Assembly (NCBI RefSeq): GCF_004769665.1 | Contig: NZ_RQGG01000036.1 | Location: 62,001 to 126,000, forward strand | Direction of reading: 5' to 3' | Length of the DNA stretch: 64,000 bases | DNA from: Leptospira kemamanensis | Lineage (GTDB): Bacteria; Spirochaetota; Leptospiria; Leptospirales; Leptospiraceae | Shown here: in pieces, positions 27,982 through 36,635 of the stretch | How the letters are laid out: every line of letters begins with the position of its first letter | Position numbering within the stretch: position 1 is the stretch's first letter | Position numbers and translations under genes: made by a program | Notes under the pieces: generated by a model | Database searches by the model: none | Told to the model about the DNA's origin: nothing | The model's input: the letters and a program-made list of their open reading frames with translations, nothing else

Positions 27982-28587
27982 TTACCGATAAATAAAATTT
28001 CTTAGTAATTCTTTTCCTTCTTCAGAACCAAAAGATTCTGGATGGAATTGCACTCCCTCAATCTTTAAGGTTTTGTGTCTTAGACCCATAATTTCCCCTT
28101 TTCCTTCACCGGAAGAAACCCTTGCTGTCACTTCCAATTCTTTTGGTAAAGAATCTTCTTTCGCCACAAGAGAATGGTAACGCATAATTTCGATGTTTTG
28201 AGTAAGTCCAGAAAAGACACCCTTACCATCGTGTTCAATTGGAGACAGTTTTCCATGCATGGCAATTTTTGCCCTTACAACTTCACCACCAAACACAGTA
28301 GCCATTCCTTGCATGCCTAAACAGATTCCTAAGATAGGTGTTGTTTTTCCTAATTCTTTTAAGATATCAGCACTTACACCAAAATAGGTCGGATCTGCTG
28401 GATGGCCTGGACCTGGGGAAATGATAACCTTATCATAGTTTGCTTCTTTGATTTCTAAAAATGATTTTTCATCATTACGAATTACATCCAAACGAAATGG
28501 AGTTTCTTTTTCTTCTAAGATTTCTCCCACGATTTGGTATAAATTGAAGGTAAAGGAATCGTAATTATCTAAGATGAGAACTTTCAT
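27982..28587 (-). CDS. trpG: Anthranilate synthase glutamine amidotransferase subunit
   Basis: A 201-residue class I amidotransferase with triad C89 (GICLGMQ), H182 and E184 (FHPES), and the TrpG-type DNYDSFTFNL start and HGKLSPIEHD segment. It provides ammonia to the synthase encoded 10 bp upstream. The pair should make anthranilate from chorismate in tryptophan synthesis. TrpG can also serve PabB, but an orphan second copy at 2.5 kb could fill that role. Confidence 0.88.
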   Translation of the reverse strand: MKVLILDNYDSFTFNLYQIVGEILEEKETPFRLDVIRNDEKSFLEIKEANYDKVIISPGPGHPADPTYFGVSADILKELGKTTPILGICLGMQGMATVFGGEVVRAKIAMHGKLSPIEHDGKGVFSGLTQNIEIMRYHSLVAKEDSLPKELEVTARVSSGEGKGEIMGLRHKTLKIEGVQFHPESFGSEEGKELLRNFIYR

Positions 28588-28597
28588 ACGCGTTTTA

Positions 28598-30007
28598 TTA
28601 CCATTTTCCTTTAGTTTCTGAAGAAATTGGATCTTTGTGTAAATCTAAAGCCTTTCGAACAGATGCCATTTTATTTATGATTTCTTGGTATTCATCTTCT
28701 GGTTTGGAATCGTAAACAATCCCACCCGAAGCACGCACAAAACCTTTGCCATCGTGCACAAAAAAACTGCGGATCGGAATGGCGAAGGTGCAATCACCAT
28801 TCAAACCAAAACTTCCCACTGCACCTCCGTAAGGTCCACGCGGAGACTTTTCAATTCGTTCAATGATTTTCATGGATTCAATTTTGGGAGCACCTGATAA
28901 GGTCCCTGCTGGAAACGAAGACGCAAGTCCAGAAAACATATCTTCTTTGGATGATAAAATACCCACCACTTCACTAGAGATATGTTGGACATGAGAGAAA
29001 CGTTTGATATCAAATCGACGTCTAACTTTTACAGTCCCAAATTTAGCAACACGACCAATATCATTTCGGTGTAAGTCGATGAGCATATTGTGTTCTGCAA
29101 TTTCTTTTGGATCAGTGAGAAGTTTTCTAGCAAGAAGTGTATCTTCCTTTGCATCTTTACCACGTCTCGTGGTACCAGCAAGAGGAAAGGATTCCATCTC
29201 CCCTTGCCTCAATCGGAATAATAATTCAGGACTTGCACCTAAAATCACTCGTTTTCCAAACTTCACATAATACATATGAGGCGAAGGATTAATCTCACGT
29301 AGGGTTTCGTAAATCGCAAGTGGATTCCCTTCCACTGCATACGTTTCTTCAAAACCAATTTGGCATTGGAATGTATTTCCTGCTCTCACTTCTTCTAAGG
29401 CATCTTCCACCATTTGTTTGTGGACTTCTTTGGAAATTCCTGCTGTTTGCAGAGTCACTTTTGCTTTTGGTTTTTGTGAACCACTTTGTTTTAAGGAAGC
29501 TAAAATGGATTCCACAACTTGGATGCGATTGTTCCCATTATCGAAGTAAATGAGCTCTCCAGTAAATTTATCATAAATGAGGCCATCTAGATACATACCA
29601 AATACCATCGCTGGGAAATCTGGATGGGGTTTGAGTTTCAATTTTGGTTCAAAAAATTGCATACTTTGGTAACCCAAGTATCCAACCAACCCACCCGCAT
29701 AACTGATGCTTAGCGAATTGTAATCTATGATTTCGCGAAGGGAAAAATATGGATTTTCTACTTGGTATGATTTTCCATCAATTTCCAAAACACCATCTTC
29801 CCCTTGAATCAGATGGGATGGATCAAAACCAATTACCGAATAACGAGAGTCGTATTGGTTGTCCCCTGCTGATTCCAAAAGAAAACAGTTTTCGTATTTT
29901 GTTTCGATCTCCCGAAAAAGTTCCCAAAACTCGATCCCTTCCGGCAAACTTAAAGAAGTGTAATTGGGTTTTTTTGGAATGGAGATTTTCGGAAGTGATT
30001 GGCTCAT
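28598..30007 (-). CDS. trpE: Anthranilate synthase component I
   Basis: A 469-residue chorismate-utilising enzyme from the ATG at 30007; a TTG at 30031 would add eight residues. The N-terminal LLES (43-46), typical of the tryptophan feedback site, is present. The active-site motif reads PLAGT (275-279): TrpE enzymes have Ala here, while PabB has Lys (PIKGT). HNMLIDLHRND, AGTLSGAPK and the RASGGIV stretch complete the signature. It converts chorismate and ammonia to anthranilate and pyruvate and pairs with the trpG gene downstream. Confidence 0.87.
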   Translation of the reverse strand: MSQSLPKISIPKKPNYTSLSLPEGIEFWELFREIETKYENCFLLESAGDNQYDSRYSVIGFDPSHLIQGEDGVLEIDGKSYQVENPYFSLREIIDYNSLSISYAGGLVGYLGYQSMQFFEPKLKLKPHPDFPAMVFGMYLDGLIYDKFTGELIYFDNGNNRIQVVESILASLKQSGSQKPKAKVTLQTAGISKEVHKQMVEDALEEVRAGNTFQCQIGFEETYAVEGNPLAIYETLREINPSPHMYYVKFGKRVILGASPELLFRLRQGEMESFPLAGTTRRGKDAKEDTLLARKLLTDPKEIAEHNMLIDLHRNDIGRVAKFGTVKVRRRFDIKRFSHVQHISSEVVGILSSKEDMFSGLASSFPAGTLSGAPKIESMKIIERIEKSPRGPYGGAVGSFGLNGDCTFAIPIRSFFVHDGKGFVRASGGIVYDSKPEDEYQEIINKMASVRKALDLHKDPISSETKGKW

Positions 30008-30055
30008 AGTGTACTCAATGTTTGTTACCAAGATTCATTTTGAATCAAATTTAGA

Positions 30056-30095
30056 AATAAAAAAGGCAGGCGCCGGATTCCGGAACCTGCCTTTT
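30056..30095 (-). terminator. Terminator of the superoxide dismutase gene
   Basis: On the minus strand a 10-bp stem (AAAAGGCAGG, 30086-30095 paired with 30061-30070) with a loop containing a further CCGG/CCGG mini-stem is followed by a T-rich run (TTTTTTATTT, ending near 30053). It lies 26 nt after the stop of the gene that ends at 30122. A strong intrinsic terminator. Confidence 0.9.
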
Positions 30096-30121
30096 CTGAC
30101 TTCAGATGTGAATCCTAACGA

Positions 30122-30694
30122 TTAAAGATTTTTATTTGCAAAGTCCCAATTGACCAAATTCCAGAATGCTTCCACATATTTTGGACGAGCATTTCGGAAA
30201 TCAATGTAGTATGCGTGTTCCCAAACATCGATGGTAAGGAGCGCTTGGAGACCATCTTTGAGTGGGCTACCAGCGTTACTTGTGTTCACGATCTCAAGTC
30301 CATCACCTTTTTTCACAAGCCATGTCCAACCAGATCCAAAGTTTGTCACAGCAGATTGTGTGAACTTTTCTTTGAACGCATCAAAAGATCCAAAGGATTT
30401 TGTGATGAGGTCTGCCACTGCCCCTTTGGGAGCTCCGCCACCGTTTGGAGAAAGAGAATGCCAATAGAAAGTATGGTTCCATACTTGAGCAGCATTGTTA
30501 AAAATACCGCCAGTGGATTTTTTCACGATGTCTTCTAAACTTGCATTTTCGAATTCAGTACCTTTGATGAGGTTGTTTAAGTTGGTAATGTAAGTTTGGT
30601 GGTGTTTTCCATAGTGAAACTCTAAAGTTTCTGCAGATATATGGGGAGCGAGTGCATCCTTTGCATACGGTAGTTCTGGGAGTTTATGTTCCAT
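30122..30694 (-). CDS. sodB: Iron superoxide dismutase
   Basis: A 190-residue Fe/Mn-SOD with metal ligands H27, H74, D156 and H160. Gln70 in the motif [11 protein letters not shown] and the preceding Asn-Asn mark the iron-type subfamily. It dismutates superoxide in the cytoplasm (no signal peptide). A CAGGAG ribosome binding site precedes the ATG and a strong terminator follows, so the gene is monocistronic. To my knowledge pathogenic Leptospira lack SOD while saprophytes have one, which bears on the source organism. Confidence 0.95.
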   Translation of the reverse strand: MEHKLPELPYAKDALAPHISAETLEFHYGKHHQTYITNLNNLIKGTEFENASLEDIVKKSTGGIFNNAAQVWNHTFYWHSLSPNGGGAPKGAVADLITKSFGSFDAFKEKFTQSAVTNFGSGWTWLVKKGDGLEIVNTSNAGSPLKDGLQALLTIDVWEHAYYIDFRNARPKYVEAFWNLVNWDFANKNL

Positions 30695-30800
30695 GGTGGT
30701 CTCCTGATGGATCTAAGTGTATTTGTATTTTGTCTCTAGTCTCATTCACAAAAGCAAATCGTAAACTAAAAAAGTAGAATGATTCTAATCATTTCCTATA

Positions 30801-31643
30801 TCAATTTCGACTGACGGTAGAACGAACTGTCTTCAATAAATTTAAAATTTCTGAGTGTAAGACTCCGTTAGAAGCAACTAACTCAGGAAGTCCTGTATAG
30901 TAATGAACTCCATTTAAGTCAGTTAATTTCCCACCTGCTTCGGATAAAATGACAGATATGGCAGAAACGTCCCAATGTTTCACTGTTTTTTCCCAAATGG
31001 CATCCATAACCCCTTCTGCAATGAAACAGACATCCAAAACAAAGGAGCCAGTACGGCGAAAGGAACGGGCGTAGGTCAAAAACCCAGAAAGATCAGCCAT
31101 GATTTCTTGGATCATGTGGGCTCTTTTCGTAGGAAGGTTGGGAGAAAAAATGGCTCGGTTGAGTTCGGAAACACGTGATGTGACAATCGGTTCTCCATTT
31201 TTAAAAGCACCTTCACCCATCACAGCCGAATACACAGATTCTTGTGGTGGAACAATCACCACTCCACCTACCGGTGTGTCTCTGTGTTCCAAACCAAACG
31301 AAATCGCATAGAGTGGAAGGCCACGAACAAAATTCATAGATCCATCCACAGGATCGAGAACCCATTTGAATTCACCACCATCGATGGGAGCTTTGTCTTC
31401 ACAAAGAATTCCATCTTTCGGAAATGATTTTTGTAAAAATCGAATTAGAATTTCGCCTAACTTTCCGTCGGCGGCATCAATCCTTTCTTTTTCCTCTGCA
31501 TCGGTATCGGAACGAATCGCTGACACTTCTCTTTGGATTTTTTTTGCTTCATGGATGATTCCCATAGCATTGGCTTTTACATATTCGATGCGTTTGATCG
31601 TTTCATCGACGGGGAAATTGATGGTTGGTGAAGAGATACCCAT
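30801..31643 (-). CDS. suhB: Inositol monophosphatase family phosphatase
   Basis: A 280-residue Mg-dependent phosphatase with the metal-binding motif DPVDGSMNFVRG near residue 100, an upstream Glu-Asp (LCED) and the C-terminal WDVSAISVILSEAGGKLTD motif. It hydrolyses myo-inositol 1-phosphate or a related sugar phosphate; SuhB homologues can also act on NADP or FBP or in rRNA antitermination. It is the last gene of a three-gene group with the hypothetical protein and GH42 genes (gaps of 9 and 19 bp). Confidence 0.85.
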   Translation of the reverse strand: MGISSPTINFPVDETIKRIEYVKANAMGIIHEAKKIQREVSAIRSDTDAEEKERIDAADGKLGEILIRFLQKSFPKDGILCEDKAPIDGGEFKWVLDPVDGSMNFVRGLPLYAISFGLEHRDTPVGGVVIVPPQESVYSAVMGEGAFKNGEPIVTSRVSELNRAIFSPNLPTKRAHMIQEIMADLSGFLTYARSFRRTGSFVLDVCFIAEGVMDAIWEKTVKHWDVSAISVILSEAGGKLTDLNGVHYYTGLPELVASNGVLHSEILNLLKTVRSTVSRN

Positions 31644-31652
31644 TGTACTTAC

Positions 31653-32546
31653 TTATCCATTATCGGTAGATTTTTGATGCACTTTCCATAAAATATTCCC
31701 AGACTTAGAAACTGTTCTGTCCACTTGAAAGGAAGAAAGATATTCATGAAACGAACGTAACGTCTCATCAGAAATGGTCTGGTTTGTATTTTCTAGAATT
31801 TGATAGAACTTTTTAAATTGGTGGATGGTATTTGGTAAACTTGGATCCAAAAACCGAAGTGAGAGGGAAAGATAATCAATTCCGATTGGACTATAAATTC
31901 TTCCCAATTTCCAAATCTCTGAAGTGATTCCCAATTCTTCTCTGATTTTTGATTCGGTATCTGAAAAATCAATTTCATCAAAGATCTCGGAGAATTTGCG
32001 GATGGGTTTGTTTTCATCACGTTCGGATTCTACACGAAACTCACCACCTTGAAATCGTTTCGCTTCGAAATCGATGACATTTTCTCCTTCTTCCTTCAAA
32101 GTTTTGATTGGAATAACTTTGACCTGGAAATACAACCGATCGGTGACAATGGTTGGTGTCATATTTTGGGAACCAGCACGTTTGATTTCTTCTGATTTTG
32201 CCCCACCCAAATACAACATATCCACGGAGAAAACATATAAAAACTGGATCGACCCAAACATCATTGGTCTTACAAAAAACAATTTTCCTGTTTCTCGTTT
32301 TGGTCTTGGTTCAGGCAATAAACTTGTACCTTCCACTGCCTCTGGTAAAAATTGAGTCACAGTATGAACAAAGTTTTTGATATCACCAAACTCAGGTTGT
32401 GTGATAGAAGTTCCATGGATCGTAAATCGTTCCGAAAATTGAATGTAAGGAGAGTGTAAGTTATCTACAAAAATTTCCCCTACTTTGTTTTTTGCAGAAA
32501 CATCTCCTAAAATTCGATTAATGGATCTATAATCTTGTATTTTCAT
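31653..32546 (-). CDS. Conserved hypothetical protein (leptospiral type)
   Basis: A 297-residue soluble protein with no signal peptide. It has beta-rich segments in the first half (IFVDNLHSPYIQFSERFTIHG; FFVRPMMFGSIQFLYVF) and a helical C-terminal third (FHEYLSSFQVDRTVSK). I do not recognise a family; the length and layout recall uncharacterised Leptospira proteins loosely related to PilZ-type proteins, but no RxxxR / DxSxxG pair is seen. It is flanked within 20 bp by the GH42 and suhB genes, so it shares their operon. Confidence 0.65.
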   Translation of the reverse strand: MKIQDYRSINRILGDVSAKNKVGEIFVDNLHSPYIQFSERFTIHGTSITQPEFGDIKNFVHTVTQFLPEAVEGTSLLPEPRPKRETGKLFFVRPMMFGSIQFLYVFSVDMLYLGGAKSEEIKRAGSQNMTPTIVTDRLYFQVKVIPIKTLKEEGENVIDFEAKRFQGGEFRVESERDENKPIRKFSEIFDEIDFSDTESKIREELGITSEIWKLGRIYSPIGIDYLSLSLRFLDPSLPNTIHQFKKFYQILENTNQTISDETLRSFHEYLSSFQVDRTVSKSGNILWKVHQKSTDNG

Positions 32547-32565
32547 TTTTTCATTTCAAATGGTT

Positions 32566-34548
32566 TTATTTTTCAATTCTTTTGATTCGATATCCAAATG
32601 GTTTCAATATCGATAAACCAGCCAATTTGTATTGGTTGGAATGGTTCATTGTGATTTCATAATTGTATCGTTTTCCTTCTCGGAGATGCCTTTCGATCGT
32701 GGAACCGAGGATTCCAAAACGAACTCCCGCTTCTTTCAGAATTCGGCGATACAGAAGAACAAAACTTTCTGGAGTTAAGGAGGAACCTACATAATAGACC
32801 TTTCCTTTTCCATATTCATTGACCGTGATCGCTGGTTTTCCGGAATAAAACTTTTTTTTGTCACGGTAACGAGCAATTACCTTGGCCGTTGTTGGTTCTA
32901 AGATTTCACAAAATTTGGAACCTTTTAAAGGCCAAAGTCCCATTCGAATTCCCACCTTATCTGTTGCAGGTGCTTCAAATTGAAACACTTCCACACCAGC
33001 CATTTCGCCAAACACACCTGGAACTGGTTCTTCCACCATCCAGTGGTCTTTGTCTTTGATTCCTGAGCGGTAACCGAGTACCAAAGTTCCCCCATCTCTC
33101 ACATAGGTTTTTAATTTCTCCACTATGTTTGGTTCAAACATAGTATACAGGGGTAGAGTTAAAACTTTATACTGGGACCAATCCATATCGGCATGAATTG
33201 GTAACGAATGTGCATTGACATTTAAAACATTGGTTCCTGCAAACCAAGTTGCCAGTTCTATGTCATAACCTACTTGCGCAAACGGAACTGGGGAAAAACG
33301 AAGTCCATCACTCAAAGGTTGGTGTTTGTAATTCCTTGAATTTTCGATATCATGTAGAATGGCAACCGTTGCTGGGTAAGGTGAGTCTGCGACATCTTCT
33401 GCAAACTCTTTAATGTCTTCTATGGTTTGTTTGAGTTCAAAGTATTTGGAAGTTTTTCGTTTCCCGTGATCTAAAATTCCATAACAAAGTTGTTCTTGTC
33501 CATAACGAGCTGTGCGATAACGGAAAAAATAAATTTGATTGGCACCGTTGACAATCGCTTGTGTTAACCAAAGACCAATTTGACCTGGTGGTGGTAAATA
33601 ACCCAAAGTATCATGCCCTTGCACACCTGAAAATTGTTCCATCACTGTATAAGGTTTGTTTTTTAAACCTCGAGAGTATTGTTGTGTGGCTGTCACTAAA
33701 GGGTGAGGATATGGTTCTTGTTGGTTTCCCCATACAGGATAATTGTCCCAAGAAACATAGTCTAGTTTCTTGAACATTTCATACATATCTGTCACAGGTA
33801 AAAAAGGTGACGGATATAAATTCGTAGTGAGAGGTTTTCCTTTGCTGTATTTACGAAGGATCTCCGCTTGGAAATGGATGTAGGAAACTAGTTCATCTGA
33901 TTGAAAACGGTAGTAGTCTTGGATCATAGCAGGGTTAAAATTACTAGCCACATGCGCGCTTGGAAGTGGGATTTGGTTCCAATCTGAGTAAATCACTCCC
34001 CAGAAGATATTCCCCCAACGTTTGTTAAGCGAATCTAAAGTTTTGTATTTTTGTTTTAACCAAGTTCTAAAATTTTTTTCTGCCAATGGGGAATAATCAA
34101 CATCGGAACCTTCATGTCCAGGTTCATTATCGATTTGCCAACCAACAACTGCTGGATGGTTTCCAAAGTGTTTTGCCATTGCAGTGACAATTCGTTCTGT
34201 CGCCTTTTTATAAGCAGGAGAAGAAAAACAAGCTTGGCGTCTTGTGCCAATCCCTCTGACGATCCCATCTTTGGAAACTTGCACGATTTCAGGAAATTTT
34301 TGGTACAACCAAGGTGGGAAGGTTGCCGTAGGAGTTCCAAGGATGACCGTCATCCCATGTTCCTGTACTTTTTTCAAAACTGCATCAAACAAAGAGAAAT
34401 CGAATTTCCCTTCCTTTGGTTCCATCAGTCCCCATGCAAATTCTGCAAGTCGAACGGAAGAAAGACCCATTTCTTTCATGATTTTAAGGTCTTCATCCCA
34501 GTCCTTAGGGTTCCATTGTTCTGGGTAATAACAGGCTCCAAAGATCAT
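32566..34548 (-). CDS. GH42-family beta-galactosidase
   Basis: A 660-residue glycoside hydrolase. The TIM-barrel domain (about 1-385) has acid/base E142 in WQIDNEPG and nucleophile E304 in VMEQFSG, both as expected for clan GH-A. A class I amidotransferase-like trimerisation domain follows (about 395-600), and a small C-terminal beta domain ends the chain. There is no signal peptide, so it would act on imported beta-galactosides. No sugar transporter gene adjoins it. It is first in an operon with the hypothetical gene and suhB. Confidence 0.92.
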   Translation of the reverse strand: MIFGACYYPEQWNPKDWDEDLKIMKEMGLSSVRLAEFAWGLMEPKEGKFDFSLFDAVLKKVQEHGMTVILGTPTATFPPWLYQKFPEIVQVSKDGIVRGIGTRRQACFSSPAYKKATERIVTAMAKHFGNHPAVVGWQIDNEPGHEGSDVDYSPLAEKNFRTWLKQKYKTLDSLNKRWGNIFWGVIYSDWNQIPLPSAHVASNFNPAMIQDYYRFQSDELVSYIHFQAEILRKYSKGKPLTTNLYPSPFLPVTDMYEMFKKLDYVSWDNYPVWGNQQEPYPHPLVTATQQYSRGLKNKPYTVMEQFSGVQGHDTLGYLPPPGQIGLWLTQAIVNGANQIYFFRYRTARYGQEQLCYGILDHGKRKTSKYFELKQTIEDIKEFAEDVADSPYPATVAILHDIENSRNYKHQPLSDGLRFSPVPFAQVGYDIELATWFAGTNVLNVNAHSLPIHADMDWSQYKVLTLPLYTMFEPNIVEKLKTYVRDGGTLVLGYRSGIKDKDHWMVEEPVPGVFGEMAGVEVFQFEAPATDKVGIRMGLWPLKGSKFCEILEPTTAKVIARYRDKKKFYSGKPAITVNEYGKGKVYYVGSSLTPESFVLLYRRILKEAGVRFGILGSTIERHLREGKRYNYEITMNHSNQYKLAGLSILKPFGYRIKRIEK

Positions 34549-34623
34549 ATTTTTCCTTTTTGCGATTGCAGAATCTATCTTGTGACACAGACTGAATCAG
34601 AAAACACCCCTTTCAATCAAATA

Positions 34624-35478
34624 ATGTCTGACCAAGTTATTTTAGGAATCTCCAATACTCATCACTACCGATTTACAATTGTGAATCTGACCGAAACTGC
34701 CAAAGAACCGATGTTCTTACATTCTCTTAACAAGGAAATGTCTGTTTTTTTATCCAAAACTATGATGGGGGCATTATTCCTTGCGGAAATGACAAAGAAC
34801 CAACAAAAAGTCAGCATCCAATGGAAAGACGAATCCAATAAACAAGCATTAGCTTATAGTGATCGTTATGGAAAAATGAAATCCGTTGCCTATTCGACAA
34901 CCCATGCGGAAGGAGACATTCGGAATGAATTCATCCTGGGGCAAGGGATCATGAAAGTCATCCGTTGGGATTATGAATCCGATACCTATCAATCCTATAC
35001 CAATTTAATAGAAGATACGTTTGAAGCAAACTTCATCAAATACCTCACTGAATCAGAACAGATCCGAGCATTAGTAGGAATGGACGTCACTCCTTTTGAT
35101 TTTCCAGGAAATGATTTTTCTGCAAAAGGAATTTTCTTTGAAGCATTACCAGAGGCCACAGAGGAAAGTTTCGTTTTTTTACGAAACAAAATTGATTCTC
35201 TCATTACAAAGGAAGCATTTTGGTCTCTAAACATCGAAGCAATGTTAGAATCCTTAGAGAAAGAAATTGGTTCGTCATTGGAAGTTCTCAGTAAAGAAGC
35301 ACCTGAATTTTTATGTGATTGTTCCAGACACAAAGTAGCAGACATCATCGCTTCTCTTGGGGAACAAGAAGCAAATTCTATCATTGATGAAATGGGAAAA
35401 ATTGAAATCACTTGTGAATTCTGTCGCACCGCTTATCAGTTTGATTCCTTTGATGTGGAGAAATTTTTTAAGCAATGA
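34624..35478 (+). CDS. hslO: Redox-regulated chaperone Hsp33
   Basis: From the ATG at 34624 the protein has 284 residues. The zinc redox switch is complete: C231 and C233 (CDC) with C264 and C267 (CEFC). An N-terminal domain with SYTNLIEDTFEANFIKYL precedes it. Hsp33 is activated by oxidative unfolding and holds unfolding proteins. The reading frame stays open far upstream, but that part encodes no recognisable protein and lies antisense to the GH42 gene. Its stop overlaps the tsaE start by 4 bp. Confidence 0.92.
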   Translation: MSDQVILGISNTHHYRFTIVNLTETAKEPMFLHSLNKEMSVFLSKTMMGALFLAEMTKNQQKVSIQWKDESNKQALAYSDRYGKMKSVAYSTTHAEGDIRNEFILGQGIMKVIRWDYESDTYQSYTNLIEDTFEANFIKYLTESEQIRALVGMDVTPFDFPGNDFSAKGIFFEALPEATEESFVFLRNKIDSLITKEAFWSLNIEAMLESLEKEIGSSLEVLSKEAPEFLCDCSRHKVADIIASLGEQEANSIIDEMGKIEITCEFCRTAYQFDSFDVEKFFKQ

Positions 35479-35933
35479 AAGCAAACTTTCTCTCCTTGAG
35501 AGAAACTGAGTTATACCCTGTTTTTTCTACCTTGGATACCATCATTGATAGCTTTCTCTCTCATGAGAAAAAACCAATTCTTCTTTTTACAGGAGAGATG
35601 GGAGCAGGTAAAACCACCTTTATTCGCGAATGGTTTTCTCGGTTTGGAACAAAAAGTTCCATCAATTCCCCTACTTTTTCATTATACAATATCTATGATT
35701 CGCCTAAGTTTCGTTTAGTGCATTTTGATTTATACCGAATCCATTCTGTGGAAGAAATGGAAAATTTAGGTTTTGAAGAAATTTGGGGAAAAGATGATGT
35801 ATCTGCCATCGAATGGTGGCAAAAAGCAGAATCGATTTTGCCAAAAGAAAATCGAGTTTATATCACCATTCATACAGAGACCTTAGAGAATCGGACCTAC
35901 ACGATCGAATGGTCACCAGAGGAAGTGTCTTGA
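35475..35933 (+). CDS. tsaE: tRNA t6A synthesis ATPase TsaE
   Basis: A 152-residue P-loop protein with Walker A GEMGAGKT (40-47), the family motif SPTF with Tyr (INSPTFSLYNIY), and HFDLYRI. TsaE supports the TsaB-TsaD complex that puts threonylcarbamoyl on A37 of tRNAs reading ANN codons. It overlaps hslO upstream by 4 bp and tsaB downstream by 4 bp, so the three are translationally coupled. Confidence 0.94.
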   Translation: MKANFLSLRETELYPVFSTLDTIIDSFLSHEKKPILLFTGEMGAGKTTFIREWFSRFGTKSSINSPTFSLYNIYDSPKFRLVHFDLYRIHSVEEMENLGFEEIWGKDDVSAIEWWQKAESILPKENRVYITIHTETLENRTYTIEWSPEEVS

Positions 35934-36631
35934 ATCTCTTGTATTTTGATACAACCCAGGATTGGATTCACGTTTTAGTGGCCTCCCAAATCAACAACCT
36001 TGTATTCAAACTGGATTCTAAACTCATTGAAACTTCACCAAAAGAGGCTTCCTTCCGTTTGGTAGAGCTGATCCAAAAAGCTCTGCAACTCGCCAATTTG
36101 AAAAAACCAGACCAGATCGTTGTCCCATTTGGCCCAGGATCCTTTACGGGAATTCGCATAACAGTTACGACTGCGAGAGATTTAGCCCAATTATGGGAAA
36201 TACCAGTATTAGGCTTAGATAGTGCTCTTTTGTATCTTGTCGGAATGGATGAAGCTCTATCCTCCCCAGAAAATGTGAATTCGGAAGTTACTGGAAAACA
36301 GAAATCTCTCATTTGTTTGGATGGAAAACAAGGGAAATATTACACAAAATACTTTGATGGTACATCCTATTCCGAAACCAAAGATTTAAAACCAGAAGAG
36401 ATTCTTCAAGCTCTCGAAAACCAAGAGATGACGCCTAACAAATGGTACTATACAGGAACTTTTCCTGAATTTTACCCAAAAGAAGCGATAAAAATTGAAG
36501 CGACAAATCTAAATTTATCGTCTATAATGCAATATAGTTTGGAACGAAGCAAACAAACAAATTTAAAAAATCACCACTATTTAAACCTCCTCCCCAATTA
36601 CATCCGCGGGACTTATGTAGATCAAAAATGA
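35930..36631 (+). CDS. tsaB: tRNA t6A synthesis protein TsaB
   Basis: The start is the TTG at 35930, which overlaps the tsaE stop (TTGA) and has AGAGGAAG immediately upstream; frames extending further into tsaE encode nothing relevant. The 233-residue product has the family opening YFDTTQDWIHV and the diagnostic GPGSFTGIRI. TsaB is the non-catalytic partner of TsaD in threonylcarbamoyl-adenosine formation. Its C-terminal half is weakly conserved, as usual. rnr follows 4 bp later. TsaD is not in the window. Confidence 0.9.
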   Translation: MNLLYFDTTQDWIHVLVASQINNLVFKLDSKLIETSPKEASFRLVELIQKALQLANLKKPDQIVVPFGPGSFTGIRITVTTARDLAQLWEIPVLGLDSALLYLVGMDEALSSPENVNSEVTGKQKSLICLDGKQGKYYTKYFDGTSYSETKDLKPEEILQALENQEMTPNKWYYTGTFPEFYPKEAIKIEATNLNLSSIMQYSLERSKQTNLKNHHYLNLLPNYIRGTYVDQK

Positions 36632-36635
36632 ATTT

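Noticed and set aside
34114..34623. Long open frame continuing upstream of hslO
   Set aside because: It lies antisense to the GH42 gene, encodes no hydrophobic or domain pattern, and Hsp33 homology starts exactly at the ATG at 34624.
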